Part shown: one piece after another, positions 16,568 to 26,500 of the stretch | Numbering within the stretch: position 1 is the first letter of the stretch | Layout: each line of letters opens with the position of its first letter | From: an uncultured Treponema sp. | GTDB lineage: Bacteria; Spirochaetota; Spirochaetia; Treponematales; Treponemataceae | DNA: 35,019 nt | Assembly: GCA_937901865.1 (NCBI GenBank) | Contig: CALDID010000169.1 | Location: 1 to 35,019 of the forward strand | Direction: 5' to 3' | Position numbers and translations under genes: made by a program | Notes under the pieces: model-generated | Databases searched by the model: none | What the model was told of the DNA's origin: nothing | What the model saw: the letters and a program-made list of their open reading frames with translations, nothing else

Positions 16568-17593
16568 TTACTCTTTTTTTACTATTGATACTTTTCCTAG
16601 CTGTCCGCATGCTCCGCCTATTTTTTTGCCACGCGGAGTTCTTAAATTTGCATTTATGTTTGCTTTTTCTAATGCCTTTATAACATAATTGCATTCCTTT
16701 GAGCTTGGTCGAGAGAATGGAAGAGAACCAACAGGATTCCAAGGAATAAGATTTATATATACATCTAGTCCTTTTGCAAATTCTATCATTCTTTCTATGC
16801 TATCATCTCCTGTATTCTTTCCAGCGAGTAGGGCAGCTTCCAAAGTAACTCTCTTGCCTGTTTTTTCTATATAATATGCAATAGCCTTTCTCAGTTCTGA
16901 AAGAGGGTTTGTTTTTGTAACAGGCATAAGCTCTGCTCTTAATTCTGGGTCGGCGGTAGTTAATGACACTGCGAGGCGGATTTTAGGTCCATTATCTGCA
17001 AGGTCATATATACCTTTTATCACTCCAGAAGTAGAAAGCGTTATGCGCCTTGTAGCTAAAGCTCTTCCTTCTTTATGAGCTAAAATTTCAACAGCTTTTC
17101 GTATTGAGCTGAGATTTTGCATTGGTTCGCCCATACCCATAAAGACAATATTGTCTAGCTTTCCAGCTTCTTTTTCGAGAAACAAAAATTCTTCAACAAT
17201 TTCTCCTGCTGTTAGGTTTCTGCCTAAACCAAGTTGCCCTGTCTGACAAAATGCACATCTCATAGCACACCCTGCTTGGCAGCTGACACAAGCTGTTTTT
17301 CTGTCTTTTGCATCTGTTAAAAGGACTGTTTCGATTGCAAGCCCGTCATGTAGTGTTATTTGTAGTTTTATTGTTCCGTCAGGGTCTTTTAAAACCTGCG
17401 TTACTTGAGAAGAATGTAATTGTGCTTTTTCTTCAAGCTCATTTTGTAATTGCTTTGAAAGATTTGTCATTTCAGAAAAAGACGTAGCACCTTTTCCAAT
17501 CCACGAAAATATCTGTTTTCCTCTAAACGATTGCTTCAAAGACAATTCTTCAACTATCTCTTCTGGTAATAAGCCCGATAATACAGTTTTCAT
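16568..17593 (-). CDS. rlmN: RlmN, 23S rRNA A2503 / tRNA A37 C2-methyltransferase (radical SAM)
   Basis: Radical-SAM enzyme that methylates C2 of adenosine 2503 in 23S rRNA and, in many bacteria, A37 of some tRNAs. The Fe-S motif CAMRCAFC gives C109, C113 and C116. FMGMGEPMQN is the typical SAM-contacting segment. The C-terminal GGACGQL contains the catalytic cysteine. The chosen ATG at 17593 gives MKTVLSGLLPEE. An in-frame TTG six codons upstream is less likely. The 341-residue length is typical. The gene has no ribosome site and is separated from the TPR gene upstream by a hairpin, so it probably has its own transcript. It is AT-rich, as are the neighbouring TPR genes. Confidence 0.92.
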   Translation of the reverse strand: MKTVLSGLLPEEIVEELSLKQSFRGKQIFSWIGKGATSFSEMTNLSKQLQNELEEKAQLHSSQVTQVLKDPDGTIKLQITLHDGLAIETVLLTDAKDRKTACVSCQAGCAMRCAFCQTGQLGLGRNLTAGEIVEEFLFLEKEAGKLDNIVFMGMGEPMQNLSSIRKAVEILAHKEGRALATRRITLSTSGVIKGIYDLADNGPKIRLAVSLTTADPELRAELMPVTKTNPLSELRKAIAYYIEKTGKRVTLEAALLAGKNTGDDSIERMIEFAKGLDVYINLIPWNPVGSLPFSRPSSKECNYVIKALEKANINANLRTPRGKKIGGACGQLGKVSIVKKE

Positions 17594-17601
17594 AGTATAT
17601 A

Positions 17602-17630
17602 AAAATAACAAAACCGCTTACATATTGCAA
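17602..17630 (-). promoter_or_regulatory. Candidate rlmN promoter overlapping the preceding terminator hairpin
   Basis: On the minus strand TTGCAA (17630-17625) is followed after exactly 17 bp by TATTTT (17607-17602). The ATG lies 8 nt past the -10 box and no ribosome site is present. The -35 box lies in the hairpin loop and the start of its second strand. The -10 is only a 4/6 match. Confidence 0.35.
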
Positions 17631-17637
17631 GCGGTTT
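17611..17637 (-). terminator. Hairpin terminator after the TPR gene pair
   Basis: Perfect 9-bp arms AAACCGCTT and AAGCGGTTT surround a 9-nt loop. On the minus strand the stem is followed by TGTTATTTTTA, a moderately T-rich tail. It lies 20 nt after the TPR stop and just before rlmN. Confidence 0.65.
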
Positions 17638-17657
17638 TATATCAAAAAAGACAAAAA

Positions 17658-18869
17658 TTAAAACACAGTGCCTTTAGTTTGTATTCTTTCAAGAAGTTCT
17701 GCAATAGCTGTACTTCTTATTCCCAACTTTAGAAAACTCTCAAGAGCTTCTATAGCTTTCTGCTTCTGGTTCATCTTTACATAGCAGTCTGCTAAATCTA
17801 TATACAGCCTGTAGTTTTTCTCATCGTTACGAATAAGACGATACAGACGCTCTACCGCTTCTTCGTATTTGCCTTCGCCCTTGCAAATCAAAGCAAGACC
17901 TAATGCTGCATAAATGTCGAAATCTATATCAAGAGCTTTGTTATAATACTCTTTTGCTGTCTTGTAATCGCCTGTATTTCTGTATGCATCACCAGCCCGT
18001 GTCAAGATAACTTTATTCTTAGGGTCCATTGCGAGAATCTTGTTCCAATATTCTACGCTTCTGTATTGCATATTCATACCCCGATAGCAATCAGCTAACC
18101 CAAAGAGAGCATAAAAGTTATTAGGGTCCATCTTCAAAGCTCTTTCAAAGTATCTGATTCCGTCATCAAAGGTCTTTAATTTTCTGTGGCAGTTACCAAT
18201 AGAAGTAAGCACTCTGATGTCAACAGCCTCTTCGTTGAGCTCAAGCATCTTTGTCCAATAAAACAAAGCATCTTTATATTCTTTGAAATCATAATGCAAA
18301 TGACCAAGACCAATCAAAGCATAAGCATTATTCTCTTCCATATCGAGAACTTTCAAATATAAAATCTTTGATTTCTTGAAATCTCTGATTTTTCTGTATG
18401 CATCTGCAACTCTTGTAAGAACCGTTATGTTTTGGTCATCATGTACTAAATACTGTTCCCAAATCTCTATCGCTTTATGATACTGATTCTGAGCCTTATA
18501 GCAATCTGCTAAGCCAAAGAGCGCATAATTGTTTCCTGGGTGACAAGATAAACATCTTGAATAATATTCAATAGCGGCATTGAAATTATTTTGTTTTCTC
18601 TCAGCGTCGCCTAATCCAACAAGAGCATAATTATTGTTCTCTTCAATGTCCAAAATCTTAGAGAACATTTCTTTAGCTTCGTTAACTTCGTTTTCTTTCA
18701 AAAGTTGATAGCCACGCTTAGAAAGCTCTGAAATTTCTTTTACCTTTGCATCTTCTTCTGACTCTTCAGGAGTTTGCTCTAGCAAATCTTGCGCTTCTTG
18801 CTCTTTTGTGGCAAGTTCGTCTGATACTTGTGAATACAATTCTTGTTCTGTTGTTATAGAATCACTCAC
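17658..18869 (-). CDS. Tetratricopeptide repeat protein
   Basis: A 403-residue protein built almost entirely of TPR units of 34 residues from about residue 50 onward. Repeats carry the usual W/L-G-Y-A-F-P pattern, for example YALFGLADCYKAQNQYHKAIEIWEQYL and YALIGLGHLHYDFKEYKDALFYWTKML, with about nine or ten units. The first 45 residues are acidic and Glu-rich with no signal peptide or membrane span, so a cytosolic scaffold is the best guess. The start is a GTG at 18869 with AGAGG upstream, overlapping the previous gene by 8 bp. The binding partner is unknown. The pairing with the small TPR-like protein upstream suggests that the two act together. Confidence 0.85.
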   Translation of the reverse strand: MSDSITTEQELYSQVSDELATKEQEAQDLLEQTPEESEEDAKVKEISELSKRGYQLLKENEVNEAKEMFSKILDIEENNNYALVGLGDAERKQNNFNAAIEYYSRCLSCHPGNNYALFGLADCYKAQNQYHKAIEIWEQYLVHDDQNITVLTRVADAYRKIRDFKKSKILYLKVLDMEENNAYALIGLGHLHYDFKEYKDALFYWTKMLELNEEAVDIRVLTSIGNCHRKLKTFDDGIRYFERALKMDPNNFYALFGLADCYRGMNMQYRSVEYWNKILAMDPKNKVILTRAGDAYRNTGDYKTAKEYYNKALDIDFDIYAALGLALICKGEGKYEEAVERLYRLIRNDEKNYRLYIDLADCYVKMNQKQKAIEALESFLKLGIRSTAIAELLERIQTKGTVF

Positions 18870-19215
18870 TTTTTTCCTCTTTAATAAGAACTGATAATAC
18901 TTCCGCTATTTTTTGAATAATAGGTTCGGAGCTTTTTTTGTTATGTGCGAGCTGATAGAGTTTCAGAGCCTTTAATGATTGCTTTTTTTCTGCATAAATA
19001 TCGCCAATGCGAGATAACCCGTCAGAATACCCCGTTGTCATATAAATGCTCAAAGCCTCATTGTACTTACCTTGATTAAACAAAGCGTTTCCTTTACGAT
19101 TTAGAAGAACTTTCTGCTCTGCACTTAGCCCCTCTACTGGTCTTTCTGTTGTTTTTATAAAGCCATTGGGGATTTCTTTTTCGCTTAAAGTTTTTCTTAA
19201 TTCGTCATTTATCAT
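18862..19215 (-). CDS. Small TPR-like protein of unknown function
   Basis: A 117-residue cytosolic protein. The stretch GNALFNQGKYNEALSIYMTTG (about residues 47-67) and the following DGLSRIGDIYAEKKQSLKALKLYQLA look like one and a half TPR units. The first 30 residues are charged. It precedes the long TPR gene and overlaps it by 8 bp, so the two are cotranscribed and translationally linked. A TATAAT box lies about 30 nt upstream of its ATG. I do not recognise a named family. A conserved treponeme accessory to the larger TPR protein is an inference. Confidence 0.7.
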   Translation of the reverse strand: MINDELRKTLSEKEIPNGFIKTTERPVEGLSAEQKVLLNRKGNALFNQGKYNEALSIYMTTGYSDGLSRIGDIYAEKKQSLKALKLYQLAHNKKSSEPIIQKIAEVLSVLIKEEKSE

Positions 19216-19245
19216 AAGACTTTTCTCGCTCTACACATACTTCAT

Positions 19246-19251
19246 ATTATA
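19246..19251 (-). promoter_or_regulatory. Consensus -10 box (TATAAT) for the TPR gene pair
   Basis: A perfect TATAAT on the minus strand lies 30 nt before the ATG at 19215. A TTGACT is found 21 bp upstream (19278-19273), too far for an ideal -35. The hexamer at 17 bp spacing is CTTTTT. Confidence 0.5.
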
Positions 19252-19298
19252 ATCTAACACGGAAAACAAAAAAGTCAAGTTATTTTTGCAATATAAAG

Positions 19299-19877
19299 CT
19301 AATTTTCTTTATTTTTTTCCGTTGAAGTTTCCATATATCTGTAAAAATCGACTATAGAACGCCCATAAATTCTTTGGTCGTATCTTTCTAGTTCGCCTAT
19401 TTTATCAGGTAATGGGTCTTCGCTTGGTCTGTGAATAAGGATAGAGCCGCTTTGTGTAATAAGTTTTCTTTTCCCTGCGGTTTGCAGCAATTCTAATCTA
19501 AACTTATACGGAAATGGGGGGTCAAAGAAGATGTAATCATATTGATTTTTACATCGCTTCAAGAAAAGTTCTACTGCCATAAAATGACAATCAATTTTCT
19601 TTCCCATTTCCTTTTCTGTGAGGCTTACATTAGAAAGTACTGTTTTTGCTTTCGATTTATCCATTTCGCACAATGACACAGGATATGCCCCGTGCGAAAC
19701 GGCTTCTATTGCAATCGTTCCAGAGCCAGAGAATAAATCAAGAAAAGATTTTCCTGTCATATCTCCTAAAATAGCAAATATAGACTCTCTCATTCTGTCC
19801 ATAGCAGGTCTTATCGCCATTTTTCCGTCTGGAACATTTGTGATTCTACCCTTTAGCACTCCGCCAGTTATACGCAT
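19299..19877 (-). CDS. rsmD: RsmD, 16S rRNA guanine-966 N2-methyltransferase
   Basis: SAM-dependent methyltransferase modifying G966 of 16S rRNA. It begins MRITGGVLKG, followed by the family segment RPAMDRMRESIFAIL, SAM motif I FLDLFSGSGTIAIEAVSHG, and the catalytic DPPF in YIFFDPPF. The 192-residue length is usual for RsmD. The ATG follows the addA stop by 2 nt, so rsmD is the last gene of the addB-addA-rsmD unit. No clear terminator hairpin follows in the 83 nt before the TPR promoter region. Confidence 0.9.
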   Translation of the reverse strand: MRITGGVLKGRITNVPDGKMAIRPAMDRMRESIFAILGDMTGKSFLDLFSGSGTIAIEAVSHGAYPVSLCEMDKSKAKTVLSNVSLTEKEMGKKIDCHFMAVELFLKRCKNQYDYIFFDPPFPYKFRLELLQTAGKRKLITQSGSILIHRPSEDPLPDKIGELERYDQRIYGRSIVDFYRYMETSTEKNKEN

Positions 19878-19879
19878 AC

Positions 19880-22800
19880 CTACATTTTATACGAAAGCAG
19901 TAATCTTTTCAACTCATTTTCTGCAATCTCTTGTTTGCAAGCGTCAGAAATATCAACAGCTTTTGCATAACGCAGGTAGTAGAGCACACATTCTATAGCA
20001 TTCTCATCGCAATCGAGTATTTGAGCAAGGGCGGAGCGATAACAAGACAGCTGAGGAATGTATTTTTCTGTGTTTATAGCTCTATCGGTCTTGTAATCTA
20101 CAATAGTATAAGTATACTTTGCGCCGCTCTCGTTTTGGAATACCAAGTCCATAGTTCCAGATAATACGATTTTTTGCTTCTTGCCGTCTTTATCAGTAAA
20201 ATCTAATGCACTTCTGAACTTATATTCAGATTCTGCAAGAGCATTCCCGTTTGTAACAGCTGCTTTTGCTCTTTTGCAAAGCTCTGTTTCTTCAAACTCG
20301 CTTGCCATTCGCTCGCAAATGCCTTGAATAACTTTTTCGTCAGTCTCTCTTGCGATACCGTCGTACAAAGAGGTATCTATTGCGATTTTGTTCTCGTTTG
20401 CAAATTTTTGCTCTAAGAACTTATGCGCGATAGTACCAAACGTATTGTATCCAAATCGTGGCTTTGCTTTGCCTATAACGTCGGGGCTTTCTTCGTCTTG
20501 CGCAATAGGCGTATCATCTGGATTGAAATCCGCTTGCTCTGTCTTTGGAATAGACTCCTTTACAATCCTGTCGATTTCGTTTGTCCATTCAGGCGGATTG
20601 TTTTCTTTTGTGCTAACAGAAAAGGGTACATTGCGCTCAAAAGAGCTCGGCGAAATATGAAGCGGCAGCACCGTATATTCTTTTTCAATCTCTGCATTCT
20701 CGAAAATGCTTTTATGTTCAGCGATAAATCGTTCCTTCGATATAGAGTCGTTTGCAAACTTCTCTTTTGCTGCAGCATTGTCTTTGCTCTCGGTGTTTTG
20801 GTCGAACGTTTCAAGCAAGAAAGGCTTTTCCCCCTCTTCAAGCAAAAACGGCTTTAGCATTGCATACATCGTTTTCTTTGCGTCAGAGCTATCTTTCTTT
20901 TTATCTGTGTTTGGCTTTTCGCCGCCCACAATAAACAGCTTTTCTTCCGCTCTGGTAAAAGCAACATAAGTAACTCGCTTTAGCTCTGCAATCTCTTCCG
21001 CTTCTTCCTTGCTTCGTGAGAGTGTATAGAAATAGTTGAGGTTGCTTGTCTTTTCCATTCTGGCAAACTTATCGAAAGAGGCACAACTCGGCGTTGTCAA
21101 GACAAATCCGAAGTCTTCAGAGAAGAAAATCTGTGGCATTTTAGCAATAGTGCCCTGTGCTGCTATATCGCAAACGAATACGACTTTGAACTCAAGCCCC
21201 TTACTCTTATGTATGGTAAGAATCTTTACGCTGTCGCTTGCTTCTTGCGGAATATTCAAGCCGTCGATTTTAGCCGTATTGTCCTTGTATTCTTCTATTG
21301 CATCAATAAAAGAAGAAAGATTATTGTTGTTCTTTTCCGATAGCCGCGCCAGCTCTGTAAGTATATCGTAGAGCGAACTATACATACTCACATCGCTATT
21401 CCACATCGTTTCAAAGCGATAGCCCAAATCATTCCATAGCCGATAGATGACTTCTGTCAAAGATTGCGTCTTGAGCGTTTCTTTGATACGAGCAAAGTTC
21501 TCTTTTGCGAGCTGGAACTTTCTAAAGCTCTCTGTGTCTTCTCCAAAGAATTCCCGTGCGACTTTTTCTGCTTCATCGTCAAACGGTGCATAGCTTTTTG
21601 TGCTATTCTCTCTTTCTTCTTTCGTGTCTGTAATTTCACGCTTTATTGCCTTGAGCCTTACGCTTAGCGCGCGAGAATCTTCAAGATTTAAGTTGACAAA
21701 CGAGCTATGCAACACCTTCACAAGCGCATTTGCATCATCAGGATACGCGCACAATTTGAGATAAGAAACAAGGTCGTTTATAGGTCCGTCCGCGTAAAAG
21801 CCGTTATACACCTCTGTAGAATAAGGAATATTTGCCTTGAGCAGCTCTTTAGAATATATGCTCAAGTTTGTTGCAGCTCTGAAGAGTAGGGCAATATCGC
21901 TGTATTTATATCCCTGTCCCTTGAGTTCATTTATCTTTTTGGCAATATAGCGCGCTTGATATAGCCTGTTCTCTTTTGTATTGATGTCCTCTTCGCCCTC
22001 GTAGAGCGCAACACATACCCTGTTTTCGCTATCTCCCTCATCTATCTTGCTTTGCGGCACTTTCACCTTTTCATACACCGCTTCAAATGTAGGAATATCA
22101 CTTGCGTTCTCTTTCGTAAAGAAAATGCTCTCTTTGCCTTCTTCATTGTCGCCGCCGAAAAGCGTATTAAACGCCTGTATCAAATTCGGCTTAGAGCGAT
22201 AGTTTATATCCATTTCAAGCCGCTTGCCTAAATGCTCCTGCAACGCTCTAAACACAGAAACATCAGCATTGCGGAAACGATAAATACTCTGCTTCTCATC
22301 TCCTACAAAGAACAGCTTTTTTGCGCCAAGACGCTTCTGTATATAGTTGTCGCTGTCTTTGTCGAAGTTAGGGATTATGTAAAGCCCATTCTCGTCCGTC
22401 TTTTCGTTTTCGTCAGAGAGCATAAACAAGACATCGCATTGCATTTGGTCGTTGTCTTGAAACTCGTCAATCATAATCTTGTCGAATTTCGCTTGCTCGG
22501 TGTGGCGTATGTCCGAATGTTCCTTGAGCGTGGTAAAGGCAAGGTGCGAAACATCTTTGAACGTGAGCTTTCCAGATGTGCGCTTTGTGTCGTTCACCTG
22601 TGTCTGAAACTCGTTCAATAGCTGTGCAATGCCTTTTGCCGTGTCGTAGTTTTCCATAAAGTCAAGACAAGAAGCAAGCGTTTTGTAAATGTTGCCTTTC
22701 TCTTCGCTGTAAAGAGCTTTGAAACATTCGGCAACCCTATCTTTTGCTTTCGGCACATTTTCTTTCAATATCGCAGACAAGAATAAAACGTACTCTTCCA

Positions 22801-23536
22801 TTTTTGCACAATTCGCCTTGTCCGCGCTAATAGAACTGCCTTTGATAATCGTGAGCGGCTTGAGCTTTTCCTGTAGCTCATAGACACCTTTTGCACCTCC
22901 CTCGTAATTATGGAGCGCGTAAAAAAACTCTTCTACAATGCTATCCGCTTGCTTTGTTTTCTCGCTCCAAACGCGCGCAATCTCAGCATACTGCTTTTCT
23001 GCGTCTTTGACAAAATCCCTCGTATCGACAACCGTCGTATAGCGCAAAATCGAAGAGGCAAACACCTCTTTCGCCAGCTCGTCTACACGAAGACTCTTCG
23101 TCATCGCCTTGATAGCCTGATTGTCTTTTCGCTCTAGGATATATTCAAGAGCGTGCGTGTAAATTGTGCTGTTAATCGCCTCTTCGTCAAGCGAGAACGC
23201 AGGCGTAATGCCGTAATAATGCGCGCCGCTTTTTGCCACGTCCGAAAAATAGCTGTCTAAAGTCTGAATATGCGCCTTATCAAAATCCTTTAGAGCCGCC
23301 TGCGCATTCGCTGTTTTCGTGTCTTTGAGTGTCTTGAAAATGCGCTCTTTCATCTCGACTGCGGCTTTATTGGTAAACGTAAGCGTCAAAATCCTGTCAA
23401 CTTTGCACCCAAGCTCTATAAGATGCAAAAATCTCTCTGCTAAAACCCTTGTCTTGCCGCTTCCTGCACCTGCGCTTACAACCACGTTTTCGAGCGTGTT
23501 GACCGCTTGCTTTTGATTTGTATCCAATTCAATCAT
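19880..23536 (-). CDS. addA: AddA-like UvrD-family helicase with C-terminal PD-(D/E)XK nuclease (double-strand break repair)
   Basis: Helicase-nuclease subunit of an AddAB-type complex that processes double-strand ends for recombination. Motifs in order: AGAGSGKTRVLAERF (Walker A, about residues 21-35), TFTNKAAVEMKERI, IMIDEFQDN (Walker B), FVGDEKQSIYRFRNAD, DINYRSKPNLI, KILTIHKSKGLEFKVVF and VTYVAFTRAEEKL. The nuclease domain shows GTMDLVFQ, IVDYKTDR and QLSCY near residues 1120-1170. The ATG at 23536 is chosen because it overlaps the addB stop (ATGA) and gives MIELDTNQKQAV. An upstream in-frame start would run into addB. The 1218-residue length is typical. Its partner directly upstream supports AddA over a stand-alone UvrD-like protein. 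Confidence 0.88.
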   Translation of the reverse strand: MIELDTNQKQAVNTLENVVVSAGAGSGKTRVLAERFLHLIELGCKVDRILTLTFTNKAAVEMKERIFKTLKDTKTANAQAALKDFDKAHIQTLDSYFSDVAKSGAHYYGITPAFSLDEEAINSTIYTHALEYILERKDNQAIKAMTKSLRVDELAKEVFASSILRYTTVVDTRDFVKDAEKQYAEIARVWSEKTKQADSIVEEFFYALHNYEGGAKGVYELQEKLKPLTIIKGSSISADKANCAKMEEYVLFLSAILKENVPKAKDRVAECFKALYSEEKGNIYKTLASCLDFMENYDTAKGIAQLLNEFQTQVNDTKRTSGKLTFKDVSHLAFTTLKEHSDIRHTEQAKFDKIMIDEFQDNDQMQCDVLFMLSDENEKTDENGLYIIPNFDKDSDNYIQKRLGAKKLFFVGDEKQSIYRFRNADVSVFRALQEHLGKRLEMDINYRSKPNLIQAFNTLFGGDNEEGKESIFFTKENASDIPTFEAVYEKVKVPQSKIDEGDSENRVCVALYEGEEDINTKENRLYQARYIAKKINELKGQGYKYSDIALLFRAATNLSIYSKELLKANIPYSTEVYNGFYADGPINDLVSYLKLCAYPDDANALVKVLHSSFVNLNLEDSRALSVRLKAIKREITDTKEERENSTKSYAPFDDEAEKVAREFFGEDTESFRKFQLAKENFARIKETLKTQSLTEVIYRLWNDLGYRFETMWNSDVSMYSSLYDILTELARLSEKNNNNLSSFIDAIEEYKDNTAKIDGLNIPQEASDSVKILTIHKSKGLEFKVVFVCDIAAQGTIAKMPQIFFSEDFGFVLTTPSCASFDKFARMEKTSNLNYFYTLSRSKEEAEEIAELKRVTYVAFTRAEEKLFIVGGEKPNTDKKKDSSDAKKTMYAMLKPFLLEEGEKPFLLETFDQNTESKDNAAAKEKFANDSISKERFIAEHKSIFENAEIEKEYTVLPLHISPSSFERNVPFSVSTKENNPPEWTNEIDRIVKESIPKTEQADFNPDDTPIAQDEESPDVIGKAKPRFGYNTFGTIAHKFLEQKFANENKIAIDTSLYDGIARETDEKVIQGICERMASEFEETELCKRAKAAVTNGNALAESEYKFRSALDFTDKDGKKQKIVLSGTMDLVFQNESGAKYTYTIVDYKTDRAINTEKYIPQLSCYRSALAQILDCDENAIECVLYYLRYAKAVDISDACKQEIAENELKRLLLSYKM

Positions 23537-26500
23537 TCTTTTTCTCCATTTTCGCCTGAAACCGTGAAGAACATTCGGCACACCGCCACATAATCAATAC
23601 AGCCTTTGCCGAAATCGTCTTTGCTGACGCACTTTTCCGACGCATTCGGCGCAATTCCGAACGACATCGATTCGAGAGCCTTTGCAAATACCTTTGTCTG
23701 CTCCAAACAATGCGCCTTTGTTTCTATAAAGTCGATGATTGCATCATACTCCGTTTTCGGCTCTGTCTTTGCGTCTTTCTTTTGCTTTGCCTTTTTCGCC
23801 TCTCTTTCTATCTCTGCTGTTTCTCTCAGCTGTTCTATAGAAAGATTCCTTTTGTCGTCGCTTACATCGCGCCAATCAAAAACAGGTTTCAGCTCTTTTT
23901 TCTTTATCGAATAGAAATACGCCGCGCATACATTCTCGTTCATCTCGTTTTCGTAGAGCGTCGTATAATACGGCATTTGGAAATCTGGCTCTTCGCCTGT
24001 CTTGCACTGTTTCAAATACAGCCTATCGGGCGTTTTCGATGTCTTGTAATCGAGCAGGATTATATCTTCCCCATTCCTCAAAATGCAGTCAATCTTGCCC
24101 ACGATACTATAATTCTCTCCCTCTGGCGAATAGAGCTCGCAGGTGTGTTCAACTGCAACAACAAACGAGCCTTTTATCTTCTCATTGAACGAAAGAGCGG
24201 CAATGCTTCGCTCCAGCGTGTCTTCTATCGTGTATCGCTGTACATCAATCACCGTTTTCGCCATTGTGCTTAATGTGTTTTTCTCAAAATCCACGCCCTT
24301 ATTCTCGCCTTCTTTCAGCAATGCGGCAAACACATCTTCAATGCTCTTGTGCAAAATCGCCTTGTACTCGTCGTCTAACGAATACTCGTCTTTCGCAGTA
24401 AGCGGGAGCTTTTTCTCTTGCAAAGCGCGCGTGTACTTTTCAAGAATAAAGTGGTTGATGTTTCCCATAAGGAATTCATCGATGATTTCGGCAGCGTTAT
24501 CGTTCGGGGCGAGCTTTAGCACTTTCTCAAACAGCCACTTTCTCGGACACTCAAAAAACGCTTTTATCGCCGACTGACTAATCTTGTATCGTCCGCTCTT
24601 TTCGTCTTTGTATGCGTTAATCGCTTCCCTTACCGTCTTGTCGTCAATCCGCTTTTCTTGAGTCTGCGTGTGCATCTTCGCCCATTGCTCAAAGCCTTTT
24701 TTCTGTATGTCAAGCATCGTGTGCGGAAATGCGGATTTTGCGTCTTTCGGCTTGTCGAATCGGCTTGTTTCTCCCTCTGCTATCTCTTTGCCGAGCAAGA
24801 AATATCTTTCGGCAGTAATAGGGTCGTATCTCAATGTGAGCTTATTTTCTTTCGATGGAATTTTTGTATTCTCCAAAAGCCCGTGCGGAAATCCATAGCC
24901 CGAAGTAGAGTGGTGGCTTGAAGAAAAATACGCCTTTTCTTCAGAGTTAATCGCATAGAGCTTTATAAAGTCCTGCGTCGGGTCAAGGTCGATAACCGCA
25001 TTCAACTCCAAAATGAGCTTTCTCTTTTCGTCGCTCAAAAAACTCAGCTGCTTAAACATCGTACTCACCGAGAGCGCGTCTTGCGTGGAATCCACAACAA
25101 CGTGCAGCTTATACGGCGCGGCGGTAGAAGTGCGATACGGATAAATCTGCACGGCGTTTTCAGTGAGCTGCTCAAGATACTCGGTTACAGACAAATGCTT
25201 TACAAAGAAGCCGTAACAATTCGGAATATGAATAGAGCCAGCCTCCTTGTTTATGCCAAACTCGTCCGACAACTCGATGAGCTTATACAGCTCTTTCACG
25301 CAGCGGCTGATAATCTTGTCGCTCGTCGGCAATTCTGCAAAGCCGTCCACGTCAAAGAACTTGAAGCGAAACTCGTTATACGCCTTTTTAATCTCTGCAA
25401 ACGACGAAGCCATCACAAGTCGCCGTATCGTGTCTCGCAAAGACTCGTAGAAGCCGCGCAAATAGCTGTATTTTTTGACCGCGTCTTCTAAAGAAATCGT
25501 TTTGTCGTGTACAGGATTGCGGAACGCCTCTTCCCACGAATCCACATCGCCATACGAACAGACGCAGTTATTCTTTTGCCCGAACGAGATAAGCGCATTT
25601 ATTTTCTTCTGCTCTTTCCACGGAATAGCGTCGTTCAAGAGCAAGCGGCGCAGGCTGTCGAATGAAAAGTTTTCCGATTGACAATTCTGTATCTGCTCAA
25701 ACACATTGCCCGCAAGATAACTCGTGAGCGTCTTACTATAGCGCATAGTAAACGGGATATTATATTGCGTAAACGTCCTTTCTATCTGCGAAGCGTAATT
25801 ATCCATATTCGGCACGCTGACCGTCATATCCGTCCACTTCAAGCCACTGTCTGCTTTCTCTTTAAGCATTAAAGCCACGTCGCGTATCTCTTGAATAGAA
25901 GTTTCATAGTGCGTGCTTTCGTATTCAATCGGCTTTGTGTGCGTGCTCACTCGAAGCAAATCGATTTGCTCTGCACTCTCTAAAAGCTCTTTATATTGCG
26001 TCCAGTCTTGCAAGATTTCGGGGTATACAATGCAGAAGCGTTGATTTTCCTCTGCTCTAAACGGCGGCTTTTCCCACGCAGGCTCAAAGCGGTTATGCTC
26101 TTTCAAAAACGCCGAATACTGTGTATACAGCATTTCATAATCTTTATCTTCTGCGTCGTTCGAGTCGATTTGCTTTTCACGGGCGAGCTTTTTATATCCC
26201 TCGCTTTCGTGATAATCTCGCCATAATTGCAAACTCGGCAATATCTTCGCAATCCATTCAGCGAAAGAAGAAGCCGTCTTTGCGTATTTCGGTGCGATAA
26301 GCGAAGTGAAAAGAGGGGGCTTTCCTTCTTGTACGCACTGTGCATTTTTCTCGATGATATAAGAAGCGAATACTTTGCGCATAAGGGAGGGAATAGACTC
26401 AAGCTCTTTGTTTTCAGAGCTGATATGCGCGCCCTTGAAGTCGTCCCACGCAATAAACCGTTTCATTTCTACGGCTTTAACGCCCGTAATATCGCTGTTT

